Made by a program: the position numbers and the translations under genes
NCBI GenBank assembly: GCA_037179515.1
Contig: JAXCGZ010021029.1
Location: 1 to 25,000 of the forward strand
Source of the DNA: Halocaridina rubra
Taxonomy: Eukaryota > Arthropoda > Malacostraca > Decapoda > Atyidae
DNA: 25,000 nt
Direction: 5' to 3'
Shown: one piece after another, positions 10,727-21,409 of the stretch
Position numbering within the stretch: the first letter of the stretch is position 1
Layout of the letters: each line of letters begins with the position of its first letter
Notes under the pieces: model-generated
What the model was told of the DNA's origin: nothing
Database searches by the model: none
What the model saw: only the letters and a program-made list of their open reading frames with translations

Positions 10727-11039
10727 GTCGGTTTGCACACTGGAAGAGGCATTGCAAGGGATGGTAACCCCCCTCCCTAATTATTTCTGCAAACACACTG
10801 GTAAACTCTTTTGCTGCATTCTCATCACCACTATCTAGCAGCTTCACCTTGCACCATTACATTATGCAAATTAGTATGACTCTTAAACAGCTGAAGGTTT
10901 TTTGAACTTAAATAGGTCTGTCCAAGAGAGTTCGATGTTAAGTCTTCCTTCAGTTACGGTTCTTTTTCTATGCCTACAGCTACACTGAATATTCTTGGAT
11001 AATCATCACACATCTTGTATTATCCCTTCACATCTGACA
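10727..11039. other. unclassified region
   Basis: About 310 bp without a recognisable gene, repeat or RNA. The right part may belong to the LINE 3' UTR that ends at 11159. Confidence 0.4.
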
Positions 11040-11159
11040 AGTCATTACACTTTCCATCTCTGTTTCTCTTTATGTATTCTTCGTGCCCAGGCCCGATGAG
11101 GGCTGTTTTATTTTATAATTTTTTTTGGCCCGTCCTGGTGTCAAAAAAAAAAAAAAAAA
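11040..11159 (+). mobile_element. LINE 3' UTR fragment with poly(A)17
   Basis: It shares with the nested LINE at 4536-4905 (read on its own strand) a GCC(T/C)(G/A)GGCC block, GATGAGGGC-GTTTT, a (C/T)GTC then GGTGTC, and a poly(A) starting right after (11143-11159, 17 A). Only non-coding 3' sequence is present, so the copy is heavily 5' truncated. The left edge is a guess. Confidence 0.6.
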
Positions 11160-11844
11160 TTAAACCAACCCTTACTGGCCACAAACTTTTCCTTTTCACT
11201 CCCTTTTCCGAGTGTTTTAATATTTCAACTTTAATTTCCATGGTCATGGCTTTTCTTTTCTCTGTAGCACTGTCATTAGAACTATCGTTACTACGCTTGG
11301 GAATTATAATAATGTCGATAACGAGAGGGTAGATGAACATTAGAAGCAGTACGGCGGGCGAGAGTAAACTGAGTGGTAGTTCTTCTTTTTCTAATGCCGC
11401 GTAACGCCGTATTCATACTTGATGCTGTATATATTTTTTTATTCAATATACTCCTTCAATATAACCAAATACTTAAAAAAAAAAAGAAATTAAACCATTA
11501 TCATGATGAATACGAATACAGCTGTGCTGCTAGCTGTGTATTCGCTTACCATGCTCACAAATTGTTCAGTGCGGGCATTTACTGCATCAGCCAGATAGGT
11601 AGAAAAAAATATTATTTTGTGTTTTATTGCTTTGATACTCTGAAAGTGTAATCACTGGATATGCTTATAGATGTTTGCAGAATAAAATATGGTACTTATT
11701 CTAGCTTCCTTTGAAGAAAAGAGTAACGATATTATATGCAGACCATGGTACAATTGATATTAATATTATAGATCAGTACAATTTTTTAATGGTTAGTATT
11801 AAATTTCTGAAGCAGTTTATGGAGATTCATGTGTACTTTTTACC
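11160..11844. other. unclassified region left of the hAT element
   Basis: AT-rich with a second A-rich run at 11476-11486. No gene I can support. The 45 codons from 11711 up to the hAT insertion have a faint Tudor-domain look (ILYADHGT, then FLKQFM); see findings. Confidence 0.35.
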
Positions 11845-11860
11845 CAGGGCCGGCCTTAAG
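11845..11860 (+). repeat. hAT left terminal inverted repeat
   Basis: CAGGGCCGGCCTTAAG, preceded by the target duplication TTTTTACC. The right partner is at 16413-16428, with three mismatches. The terminal CAGGG is typical of hAT ends. Confidence 0.92.
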
Positions 11861-12895
11861 CCAATTGGACCAATTGCTCCCAACTGGGCCCCGTGCCTAA
11901 GGGAACCCCGCGCCAGAGTTTATCTACTCACGGCTTATCAAGTACACACAACAACACATTGCAGTATATATGTAACACCAGAGAACAGCAGTGATTATAA
12001 TTTTTTATGAATTTTTACAAAGTTCGTAGTGTTTATTTATACTGTTTATGATTTGAAATTTTTTACTGTACCTGAATTAAATAATATGCTAATTACAGAA
12101 CAGTTTTAAAATTCATTTCTCTGAAAAAAATAAAAAAGATAAATGTGTAAATAAACGTATAACATCTTTTAAGTATCTATAAACCTATCGTATTTTCTTT
12201 AACTAGCATCATGTGATTAAATTACTATGTTACATTATTATGCACATGCACATCTCTTTTGTAAAATATATAGTAGGGCTATATTCACAATTAAGTATTT
12301 AAGTTTTACAAAAGGGGTTGGAAACAGGGATAAATTATCCCAAATGGTGTAAATCTAAATTTTGGTAATACATGCGCATGAGCTCCTCAGTTTCCTCGAG
12401 TTTATTCCGCATTGTTAAAAAACGTTTTCTTTGGCACAGTCACTGACCTAATTTTCTAGAGGTTGTCAGATTTAAGTTTGGTTCCATTTCATGGTGTGAG
12501 TTTACCTTTCGTTGAGTGTAAACACAGTTGAGTGGATCTTGTAGAGCTCAGTGATCTTACTGCTAGCTGGTTAATTTTTTGTCACGGAACCATAAATGAG
12601 GTATGTTTTAGTGACCAAGATATAATCCGTATATCTGAAATATGAAGTCACTGATTTTTGAAAGAATACTGTGAACAGCAGTACGAAATGTTCATAAAAT
12701 ATAGGGTAAAAGATGATCCTATATCATTGTGTGACTGTGACAGTGAAGATGCATTAATTATCTCAAGCATTCCTTCAGTTACGGGCAGCTTTTCATAAGA
12801 AAAAATGGGCAGGTGTTATATGTTTTTGCTTTATTCAGTCATATTAACAGACAGTACAAGTATTATTTTAAAGAAATTAGTAAATAAATAACATG

Positions 12896-13088
12896 CGTGG
12901 CTCAAGCTGTAGTGTCCTCACCTCTGAGGCGTCAGGTCGAGGGTTCGCACCCCGTCACGGTCTGAGGTTAGCATGGGCATGCACTCAGGGTAAGGATTAA
13001 TATGCCAAAACAAGTCCTTTGCAAGAAGGCAACCTTCCTAGCCCTTGGTAGAAAAGGAAGTCCATGACATAAAACCGGAACAACAAGG
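12896..13088 (+). mobile_element. tRNA-derived SINE nested in the hAT element
   Basis: About 193 bp. The first ~70 bp are tRNA-like, with an A-box-like TGGCTCAAGCTG at 12898-12909 and a B-box GGTTCGCACCC at 12942-12952, correctly spaced for an internal RNA polymerase III promoter. A non-tRNA body follows. A 14-bp perfect direct repeat AAATAAATAACATG flanks it (12882-12895 and 13089-13102), which is the target duplication made by LINE machinery. It carries no CCA end or intact cloverleaf, so it is not a functional tRNA gene. It inserted after the hAT element. Confidence 0.9.
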
Positions 13089-13465
13089 AAATAAATAACA
13101 TGTGTAAACATACGTGGCTTTACTTCAAATCTAGAGGTAATTCCATTTTTTCCCAAATATATTTTTGGTTAATACTAAAAAAAATTCCCTGCCCCTTTTA
13201 CATACATGAATAAATCTAGGTAATTAAGACCTATGAATATAGATATATTAGATGTATACCCTGCACTTACAAAAATTATATGATACAAGTAGAGTGTTTT
13301 ACTTTTGACAGTTGAAGTGATGTCTGCTGAATTCTTTATGACATATGGATCGGACATTAAGTACAGTATGTTGTGTTTTTTATCAGTTTTGCGATGGATG
13401 CCACTTTTATTTCTTTTGTTTTTAGGGTCTTTGATTTCTGTAAATATGAGTAAAGACTAAGAGAC

Positions 13466-16024
13466 TTCGGCAGAAAATATTTAAGTGGCAGTAAGAAGAG
13501 GGCTGTGGCCAAGGCAAAGAAGGCCGAAGCAGAAAAGGAGAAAGGTGCATTAGATAAGTATGTCAGCAAAACTATCTCAGAAAAGTCAGAGAAGCAAATA
13601 GAGCCACAACACAGAGAAGATGATGACACTGAAGGAAGCAGTTACGCAAGATAATCTAAGTGGGATAAAAGTGAGATTGACCTTTCCGGAAGTGTTGAAT
13701 TTGACAATCAACGACACTCGGCTATTGACATGCCTGCTGATGCCTCTGAGGCAAGGGATAATGGGAATTCAAAATCTGCCAGTCCTTTAGAATTAACAGA
13801 TAATCCTGCAACATGGCCAAAAATGATAAGTCAGAGTGTCAGGGACTGTTTAGTGAAAAAAGGACCACCTACAATTATAGTGGAATTTTTCTTCAAGAAT
13901 TATATTGGATCACGTTTTTCAAAATTTCACTTCAAAAGAAATCTGCCAAATGGTGAAATTGTAGATCGTCCATGGCTAATATACCCAGTATCAAGTGATA
14001 CAATCTTCTGTTACTACTGCAAGCTTTTTGATAACACAGCAAGTGCACTTGTAAGTAGTGGTTTTAATAATTGGCCAAACATTCATGCAAGACTAGCTGA
14101 GCATGAGTACTCCAAAAAGCATTTGCAAGCTATGCTCAGTTGCCGTGAACTGCAGCAAAGATTATCTGCTGAAGAAACTATTGATGAAGTGGTAGAAAAA
14201 CTAATCAGACAAGATGCATAACACTGATACCAAGTTTTTGAGTGACTGGTAGCCATTGTATATTTCCTGGTAGAAAGAATCTTGCCATTCCGGGGATCTG
14301 AGGAACACATAGGAACACCATATAATGGAAATTTCCTTGATGTTGTTGAGTTGCTAGGAAGGTTTGATCCAGTAATCCAAGATCATCTGCAAAAATTCCA
14401 GAATTAGGTACTGCATGCTCATTATTTAAGGAAAAGAATCCAGAATGAACTTATTAATATGATTGGTCAAGTTTTTCTACAGGAAATTATTTTACAAATC
14501 AAGGTTGCTAAGTATTCCGTGGTAATTCTCGACTGTACTCCTGACATCAGTCATCAGGTGCAAATTTCGATGATAATTAGATATGTAGCTGATGGTGTAC
14601 AATCAAATGCTCTAGCAGGAGTATATGAACATTTCATTAAGTTTTTAGTGGTGGTAAGTAGCACAGGTGAAAATTTGTGTAACACCCTTCTACATGAAAC
14701 ATTAGGGCTGGATGTTGAAAATATCCGTGGATAAGGGTGTGATATTGGTGCCAATATGAAGGGACACACCTCAGGTGTGCAGGCACATCTTCTACAGAAG
14801 AATTAAGGAGCTTTCTTTGCACCGAGTGCATGTCTAGTTTTGGGAGACATGTCCAGATGCAATGACTCTCTTTAGAGCTCTGCAGCGTATTTACACCCTT
14901 TTTGCATCATCTACTAAAAGATGGACTGTTATTAGAAAACATGTCACATGTCTGTCTGTAAAGTCTCTCTCTGAACCACGATGGAAATGTAGAATGGAAA
15001 GTGTCAAAGCTGCTGAAGCTTGTAATGCGCTAGAAGAGTTAGCAGAAAATACTGATGATGCTCCAGCAAAAAGTGATCCTGAATCGTAAGTTAGTCAAAT
15101 GAAAGATTACAAGTTTTTTGTCTCACTAGTTTTCTGGCACTCCCTACTCTTTCAGGTAAATTATGTAAGTAAGGAATCAAGAGTGATACCGTGAGTGTTG
15201 CGACAGGACTTTCTTCATTCCAAAAGATTTGTATCTGGTTAAAGACATACTGGGAAAAAGCTTTTGATGAAGCCTTGATTGACACAAGTGAACTTGCCAA
15301 AGACCTAGATGCTGAGCCTGTATTTAAGACTCAGAGTAAGTGCTTATGCAAAAACAGAAAATTATTTTATTATGAATCTGCAGATGAACCTTTACCAGAT
15401 CCAAAAACAGCCTTCAGTGTAATATTTTAATCAAGTGGTAGATAAAGCACTGCAAACATTTGAGCTAGATTTGAACAACTGAAAAAGTATAAAAATTTAT
15501 ATAGATTCTTGTGTAACTTTCTGGACCAGTCCAAGGACACCATAAGAAGATATGCAGCAGATCTGGAAGTAGCATTGACAGAGGTCAAGCTGGCACAGGA
15601 AACAGATCAAGTTAAATTCACAAAACTGGCTGATATTGATGGGTACATGCTTTGTTAGGAAATGGAGGCACTAAAGCTAATCCTGCCATCAGAGGTTCAA
15701 AACCCCATGAATATGCTTGAAATCCTTGATAGCAACAGGTCTACCGCATTTCCAAATTTATTTATTGCTCTTTGGATTTTCTTGACAATCCTAGTGACTG
15801 TGGCATCTGGAGAAAGAAGATTTTCCAAGCTGATATTGATCAAAACTTACTTGATATCATCACTTCAGCAAAAACGTTTCAACAGTTTGGCAATTATGTC
15901 CATTGAATCTGAAATTAGCAGGAGTTTAGACTTAGACAATATTCGACAAGACTTTGCAGAGAAAAAAAGCAAGAAAATTAACTTTCTCATAATAAAAGGC
16001 AATATTAACATGACTCGTTTATAG
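13466..16024 (+). pseudogene. hAT transposase remnant (ZMYM1-like, TTF-type finger)
   Basis: The N-terminal part (from 13466) starts RKYLSGSKKR, a basic head, and has a TAA at 13652-13654. The next open stretch (13655-14221) holds the TTF/BED-like finger region: FCYYCKLF with a later HARLAEHEYSKKH. The core is broken by stops and frameshifts but readable as FRGSEEHIGTPYNGNFLDVVELL (14285-14355), then an IKVAKYSVVILDCTPDISH segment near 14495-14550, the first catalytic Asp region. GCDIGANMKGHTSGVQ follows near 14739-14785. The C-terminal dimerisation domain is best kept: AFPNLFIALWIFLTI, then VASGERRFSKL near 15800-15830. Transposase would bind the ends and cut out the element; at least eight breaks make this copy inactive. 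Confidence 0.9.
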
Positions 16025-16412
16025 TTTATGAATGTTAAATGATTTATAGAAATCTAAAAAAGATTTGTTTCCTTCAGTACACATAAATTCTGTTTTTTTC
16101 TGAACAAAAATAAATTATTTTTAATAAATCATTTCAGTCACTAAAACAAGTGGTATTGTGACTATGTACTTTTCAGAGGTGATATAAAAATTTTGTTTGT
16201 TACTTGTAGGGTTACATGTATGCAATTTTATATTAAAATGTAGCTTGCATCTATTTGGTCTCTTAACTCGCATGCATCTTTTAAGCACACATATTGATTG
16301 CTTTCCATCCTACTACAGACATATAAAGTATATAATAGACTTTGGTGCTTTGGTGCAAGTTGGTTGGGAACCTGGTGCCGACCAAAATTGTACCTAATTG
16401 GGCTCTGTACCT

Positions 16413-16428
16413 CCTAAGACTGGCCCTG
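16413..16428 (-). repeat. hAT right terminal inverted repeat
   Basis: On the plus strand CCTAAGACTGGCCCTG, followed by TTTTTACC. See the left repeat at 11845-11860. Confidence 0.92.
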
Positions 16429-16589
16429 TTTTTACCGGTATTCATTCAGACAAAAATGCTTATAATGCAGGAATAATTCTGAAGCTCTGATTTAACTGTT
16501 AAAGACGATGTAAAAGTCTTTAAATATATAGCTTTCTTTAAATTTTCTTAATACTGAAACTTTGTGCTAGTTATGCTGTATATTTCCAG

Positions 16590-16743
16590 GAAGGTGGAAT
16601 TTTAGTGATGCCTCTAAATGATCAACTTGTTAAAGTTACTCGCACGGGACCCACTTCTTGGGAAATGACATCACTTCTGCCTGTCTCATTCTCTTCCCTT
16701 GTGATGCCTGACAACTTTCACCCACCCGCCAATGTTCCTTTGC
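16590..16743 (+). CDS. PCMTD1: PCMTD-type methyltransferase, internal exon
   Basis: A 154-nt exon too short to stand out by length. It encodes 51 codons plus one base: starting EGGILVMPLNDQL, then VTRTGPTSWE, LLPVSFSSLV and ending ANVPL. GGILVMP is the conserved late motif of the protein-L-isoaspartate methyltransferase fold, and the order matches vertebrate PCMTD1/2, recognised from memory. The acceptor is TATATTTCCAG before 16590. The donor is C|GTAAGTA at 16743/16744. The one leftover base (C) joins CG at the start of the last exon to make a Pro codon, so the phases match exactly. PCMTD proteins keep the methyltransferase fold and S-adenosylmethionine site, but reported human PCMTD1 lacks clear isoaspartyl methyltransferase activity and acts with cullin-RING ligases. 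No stops and good splice sites indicate a live gene. Earlier exons lie outside the window or were missed. Confidence 0.9.
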
Positions 16744-17879
16744 GTAAGTACAGTCTGATTTACTACTTTTCGTTTCCATGAAACTTTGTAACGAAAATTG
16801 TATCCTACTTCCACAATGATTCTGAAAGACTGGAATTACAGCTGCCATTTTGCATTTTGAAAGTCGTTGGTTACTAAGAAAATTAAGAGATGCACTAATA
16901 GTTGATAAGCATACCAATAGGAACTTATGTATTCCTGATTAGACCATTAACTACTCCAGTGCTTATCAAGATATTTTACGATAAACTTGGAGTACCTCCT
17001 CTCTGATGGGGCTTGTTTTCAACCAGAAATCAGATTTTCCACTTTCTGCACTGTATGAGAATTCTGTGTCTGCAGTGTATTGTAAAAATGTGGTTGATAT
17101 AGAACACTATTTTTCTATTAGAAATAAGAATTGTATATAAGAAATTGTGACTGCAAGCTGATACTCCCAAAGAAACATATGTTTTGTATGCATTGTGTTA
17201 TTGTATATATAATTTTGCCTTAGTCAATCCAGTTTATAATTTTTTTTTATTTTTCTCGTAAATAATCCACTAATGAATGTCTAGCAATGTTAAATATCTC
17301 TGAGCCTCAATCCGTTTCCTATACTCATGACTGTAGGATGCTTTAACTCAAAACTAAATTTATTTCAACTTGCGGGAGTTAAATGAATTAGTTTTAAGCT
17401 GCTTTGAAATCAGAAGACCGCTGCAGAGAGAGGAGTAAAAATTTAATAGCTTGCACGGCCAAGATTATTTAGAGGTAAAAGATAACAATTTTTTATATAT
17501 ATGTAGCTGGGGAAATTTGGGAAAAATTTAGGCATTTTTTGCAGTTTTATTTCTTGATAATGGAGAAAGATATTACAACAATCTTTGGTTAATGTTTGAT
17601 AGTAGATTTTGTCAGTCGGGAATTAAATATGTATGCAGTTGGACAAACTGCAGTCTCTCAGTATATATTTTAGTGCTGGTTATTTTCAATATTCATTTCG
17701 TCCTTTTTTTTCTAATGTTCTGCTCATGAAAATTCTATCAAGTTGCCCAGAAGTTTTCTTATTTAAGTCTATACAACATGTAAAATATTTATGCAAAAAA
17801 AAAAATAATAATTGTCTGTTCCTTGGGGGGGAGGAGATATACGCCTTAATAAAATTTGGAAAATGGTAAGAGCAGAATG
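16744..17879 (+). other. PCMTD intron, 5' part
   Basis: Begins with the donor GTAAGTA. About 1.1 kb of AT-rich sequence with no recognisable element. Short A, T and AT runs (for example 17797-17806 and 17489-17504) are simple sequence. Confidence 0.7.
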
Positions 17880-18608
17880 TCCCAAGTGACTCAGTTTCAA
17901 CCACACCCTTCTGTAGTTGGCCCAAACCAAACTCTGCTGATCAGTGGCCAACACAACTACCTGCCTCTCCCTTTATAATACTCTGCCCCACCTCCCTCAC
18001 CCTACAATGGCTTCATCTGTGATGATGCGGCAAAATGTAAACCCTACTGTGCTTCAGTGCTCATGTCATGACATCAAGAGAGTTATGGACAGAATAAGAA
18101 AGTTTTGTAATATTGGAAACCAGTCTGTTATTGCTTTCACGGATAGTGGAATTTATTCCATGTTATAGGGGAAAATGCATAGGTAAAAATTTAAATAATT
18201 TCAAATCTATTTACTCTCAGGTCATTGTCCTGAATAATTCAGTAGGTGGAAAACTTGATAAACTCTTCCAAGATCCAAATTTCGAGTGAAATGACCGCAG
18301 AGTTTCATACATTGCTCAACTTAGCCATCATCGAATGTTTGAAAGGCTCGCAAATATGGAGAAAATGCTAGAAGCATACATTGTCCTACTTAAGATAGGT
18401 AACTAAGTTTGAGTAGTTGCCAGAAGTATCTACAGCTCTAAATGCACTGCAATCAGGTCCAAAAAATTGTCTCTGCTGTTAACATTCTTCCTCTTTCATC
18501 AAGTAGACTATCTGCCTCTACTCATAATTCCTTTAGTGCATTGAAAGACAAATGTAATAGTGTTAGTGAAAATGAGGAAGGTTCTGATGGAAATGATAAT
18601 TAACACAA
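17880..18608 (+). pseudogene. unidentified decayed coding sequence, left of Tigger
   Basis: Several frames look protein-like over 730 bp. One frame starts MSQVTQFQPHPSVVG. A second (17944-18168) includes CSCHDIKRVMDRIRKF and IAFTDSGIYSM. A third (about 18170-18405) has SVGGKLDKLFQDPNF, one TGA, then RRVSYIAQLSHHRMFERL. The last (to the TAA at 18601-18603) has SASTHNSFSALK and an acidic end SENEEGSDGN. I do not recognise the protein. It lies inside the PCMTD intron in the sense direction and needs at least three frameshifts, so it is a dead copy: either a retrocopy of a host gene or ORF1 of the LINE whose endonuclease remnant lies at 21598-22680. Confidence 0.4.
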
Positions 18609-18610
18609 TA

Positions 18611-20898
18611 CAGTGGTGACCCCAATCCACGAACGCCTGTTCCCACGAATAAACTAACCCACGAACAAAATTTTGAACAAATTTTGACCCCAAATCACAA
18701 ACAAAAACCAATCCACAAACACAAATGTGTTGGCTAGGTAACCACTTTTCCCGCTCGCCAGCTCTCAGGTCTGCATTGGTGCCTGTGCTATGTAGTTCGT
18801 TCGTGATCTGTTCGTAGTTCCTGCTTTATTTTCCATTGTTTTACCTTTCAGATAGCCCTTATTATGGCTTCTAAGAAAGTTAAAAGCATTAGTGACAGTG
18901 GGGTCAAACACCTTAGACACATAACAGTTGAAATAAAGAAAGAAATAATTTTTAAGCATGAAAATGGTGTTTGTGTGTCTGATCCCGCCACGCAGCATAA
19001 CATGGCGAAATTGACTATCTGTACTATTCTAAAGAGTAAGGCAGCTGACGTGGCTAAGGGAGTAAATATATTAACTAAGAAAAGGTCACAGTTAATACAA
19101 GAGGTAGAAAAGTTATTGTTGCTGTGGGTAAATGAAAACAGTTGGTTAGAGATAGTATTAGAGAAGCCATGATGTGCGCCAAGGCTTTGCAATTCCACCA
19201 AGATTTAGGAGCGAACTCTCTGAGTTCTAGTGGCGCTAAACTTGATAAATTTAAAGCCAGCAGAAGCTGGTTTGAACACTTTCGTCGACGATCTGGGATT
19301 CTTTTCGTCATTAGACATGGAGAGTTGGCTAGTTCCGACCAAAAAGCAGCGTATTTTTCGTGAAGGAATTCGCTAAGTTTATCGAGAGTGAAGATTATAT
19401 ACCGCAACAAGTTTTTAACTGTGATGAAACGGGACTCTTTTGGAAGAAAATGCCCAAAAGAACCTTTATAACCCAAGAGGAGAAGTCACTTCCTGGCCAC
19501 AAACCAATGAAAGACAGGCTTACACTTTTATTTTGTGCTAATGCTAGTGTGGAGACTGTAAGATCAAGCCTCATTTAGTTTACCACATTGAAAATCCGCG
19601 TGTTTTAAGCACAATAACGTGTTGAAGGCTAGCTTTCCAGTAATGCGGAGGTCAAATCCAAATGTTTGAGTCACGCAGATTTTATTCCTAGAGTGTTTGA
19701 TTGAAGTGTTTGTGCCAGCAGTGCATAAATATCTTGAGGAAAATGATTTTGCCCCTCAAGTGTCTCCTCATAATGGATAATGCTCCTGTCCATCCTCCAA
19801 ATGTGGAAGACGATCTTGTTATACAGTACAACTTCATAAAAGTCAAATTTCTGCCTCCCAACACTGCTACCATCCTCCTGCCCATGGACCAGCAGGTAAT
19901 TTCCAGTTTTAAGAAGTTGTATATGAAGGGTCTTTTTGCCAGGTGTTTCCAGGTCACCAATGACACGGATTTGACCCTTCGTGATTACTGGAAAGACCAT
20001 TTAATATCCTCCACTGCATTGGCCTCATTGAAAAAGCATAGAAGGAGGTCTCATATCGCACGTTGATCTCCACCTTGAGGAAACTTTGGCCAGGTTGTGT
20101 GACTAATAGAGACTTTGAAGGTTTTAAGCAGGAGTTAGCTATTCAAATTGTGAGTGAATTTGTGGCCACAGGCAAAAGTTTGGGCTTGGAGGTCAATGAG
20201 GAGGATGTGGAGGAAGTGGTGGAGAACCACAGAGAAGAACTTACCACCGATGAATTAATTGAGTTGCAACGTGAACAGGTGAAGAGTCTTCAAGAGGAGC
20301 ACTCACCGGAGGAGTGGGATGAGAGGGTAAAGGTGTCCAGTGAATAATTTAAAGAGATTTTTTGTAAGTGGAATGATGTGCGGGCTTTTATTGAGAATCA
20401 TTACCCTGATAAAACTGTGGGCAATAGAGTAGTGAACATATTAAATGACATTGCAATGAATATTTATAGAAAATTTACCAAATAAAAGAGAGACAAATTT
20501 CTCTGGATCGATTCCTTGTGCCAGTAGGCAGGGAAGCAGCTATTAAAAGAGAAAAAGAGAGAGAAAACACCTAAAATACAGCCTGTATCGGAAGAGTTCC
20601 CTAACGTTTTTATAGAAGGGGACTCTCCTTCAAATAATTAGTCCCCTTCCTCCTCCTCATCCACCACCATCCACCACCATTGTAATTTTCCTTTCACAGA
20701 GTATATTGCATATAACCTGTATTATATTTCATGTTTTTACATTCTCAAAAAATTTTAAAATGAATATTTGTTGTGACTAGGAACGGATTAGTTGAATTTA
20801 CATGCTTTTCAATTAGAATAATAAATCCAATCACAAACAAACCATCCCATGAACAGGTTTTGGGAAAGGATTAAATTCGTGTGTTGGAGTCTCCACTG
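18611..20898 (+). mobile_element. full-length Tigger (pogo/Tc1-mariner) transposon
   Basis: A 2,288-bp element flanked by TA on both sides (18609-18610 and 20899-20900). The terminal inverted repeats are about 23 bp: left CAGTGGTGACCCCAATCC onward, right (reversed) CAGTGGAGACTCCAACAC onward, 19 of 23 matching. The subterminal parts hold repeated CACGAA and CACAAAC motifs (18629-18720 and 20830-20880), likely transposase-binding sites. It encodes a TIGD1-like transposase remnant. It sits within the PCMTD intron and splits the unidentified coding sequence around it. Confidence 0.95.
18864..20347 (+). pseudogene. Tigger transposase remnant (TIGD1-like)
   Basis: Starts MASKKVKSIS, then a Psq-type helix-turn-helix (RHITVEIKKEII to about 19035). 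A CENP-B-type second helix-turn-helix follows (KKRSQLIQEVEKLLLLW, FKASRSWFEHFRRRSGI, to about 19290). The DDE domain has FNCDETGLFWKKMP (first Asp, near 19417), LIMDNAPVHP (second Asp, near 19770) and ATILLPMDQQVISSF (third acid region, near 19885). A C-terminal acidic helix ends at 20347. Frameshifts occur near 19140 and 19360 and again before 20063; stops follow near 19578, so the section between the first and second Asp is damaged. This protein would bind the ends and cut and paste the element; this copy cannot. An Arg/Lys-rich tail with stops continues to about 20640. Confidence 0.9.
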
Positions 20899-20938
20899 TA
20901 TCTTGAATACACCATCCAGAATAAATTAAATCAGCAGT

Positions 20939-21409
20939 ATGTTGCACAACAGCGAGGAGAGAAAAAGAATAACGTCCTTTACCACTACTCCTTATAACAC
21001 AGCAACAATGTTTAAGCCAAAATGTCCCTCAAAAACCAGACTCCCCAAATTCAGGTTTTCCCAGTATTCCGCTGCAAGGGATGGAGCTCAAACATATGTT
21101 CATATACATTGCAATCCCTCTGAGCGAGAGATACATATTGAACTAATAATAATAAATCAATATCCTTCCCCTGAAGAAATTCAGATCAGAGAGTTTTTCC
21201 ATGACCTAAATTGGATATCCTTTGAAGTAACAGTTCCAGTAGGATATGAGGACCTTATATACACACACAGTCAGTGGCCCAAAGGCACTGTAGCTCAACC
21301 ATTTCATGGGAATAAACTGAAACATCCTTGGTTATTCACAACATTCCCCAAGCACCAATTTTACTGGAATAGACAACAAAGAGTTTATGAAACAGTGCCT
21401 ATTCAGTAA
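20939..21409 (+). CDS. unidentified 156-codon open frame
   Basis: Open from an ATG at 20939 to a TAA at 21407-21409. The composition is protein-like: balanced residues, many aromatics, a Trp/Tyr/Phe-rich C-terminus (HPWLFTTF, HQFYWNRQQ), and no signal peptide or membrane segment. A second ATG at 21008 could be the real start. I recognise no domain. If the Tigger element is removed at its TA, the frame ending GSDGN at 18600 runs into this frame with only two TAA codons between, so both may belong to one older ORF. It may be a retrocopy fragment, LINE ORF1, or an overlooked exon. A short coding-like stretch in another frame continues to about 21530. Confidence 0.35.
   Translation: MLHNSEERKRITSFTTTPYNTATMFKPKCPSKTRLPKFRFSQYSAARDGAQTYVHIHCNPSEREIHIELIIINQYPSPEEIQIREFFHDLNWISFEVTVPVGYEDLIYTHSQWPKGTVAQPFHGNKLKHPWLFTTFPKHQFYWNRQQRVYETVPIQ

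Larger units (their letters stand above)
11845..16428 (+). mobile_element. full-length hAT transposon with perfect 8-bp target duplication
   Basis: A 4,584-bp element. The left end is CAGGGCCGGCCTTAAG. The right end, reverse complemented, is CAGGGCCAGTCTTAGG (13 of 16 bases match). The 8 bp immediately outside both ends are identical, TTTTTACC (11837-11844 and 16429-16436), the hallmark of hAT insertion. Inside is a plus-strand transposase pseudogene at 13466-16024 and a nested SINE. The interior is AT-rich. The perfect target duplication fixes the boundaries with confidence although the transposase is long dead. Confidence 0.97.

Noticed and set aside
12896..12966. tRNA gene
   Set aside because: The Pol III boxes are present, but the sequence is the head of a SINE flanked by a 14-bp target duplication, with an imperfect cloverleaf.
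13357..13629. Minus-strand 90-codon frame rich in Ser and Leu
   Set aside because: It is the antisense shadow of the hAT transposase N-terminus.
18183..18220. Mini-intron with GTAAAA donor and TTTACTCTCAG acceptor
   Set aside because: At 38 nt it is shorter than credible introns, a coding-like frame reads straight through it, and the surroundings contain stops.
19671..20000. Minus-strand 109-codon frame
   Set aside because: It is antisense to the Tigger DDE domain, which has recognisable motifs on the plus strand.
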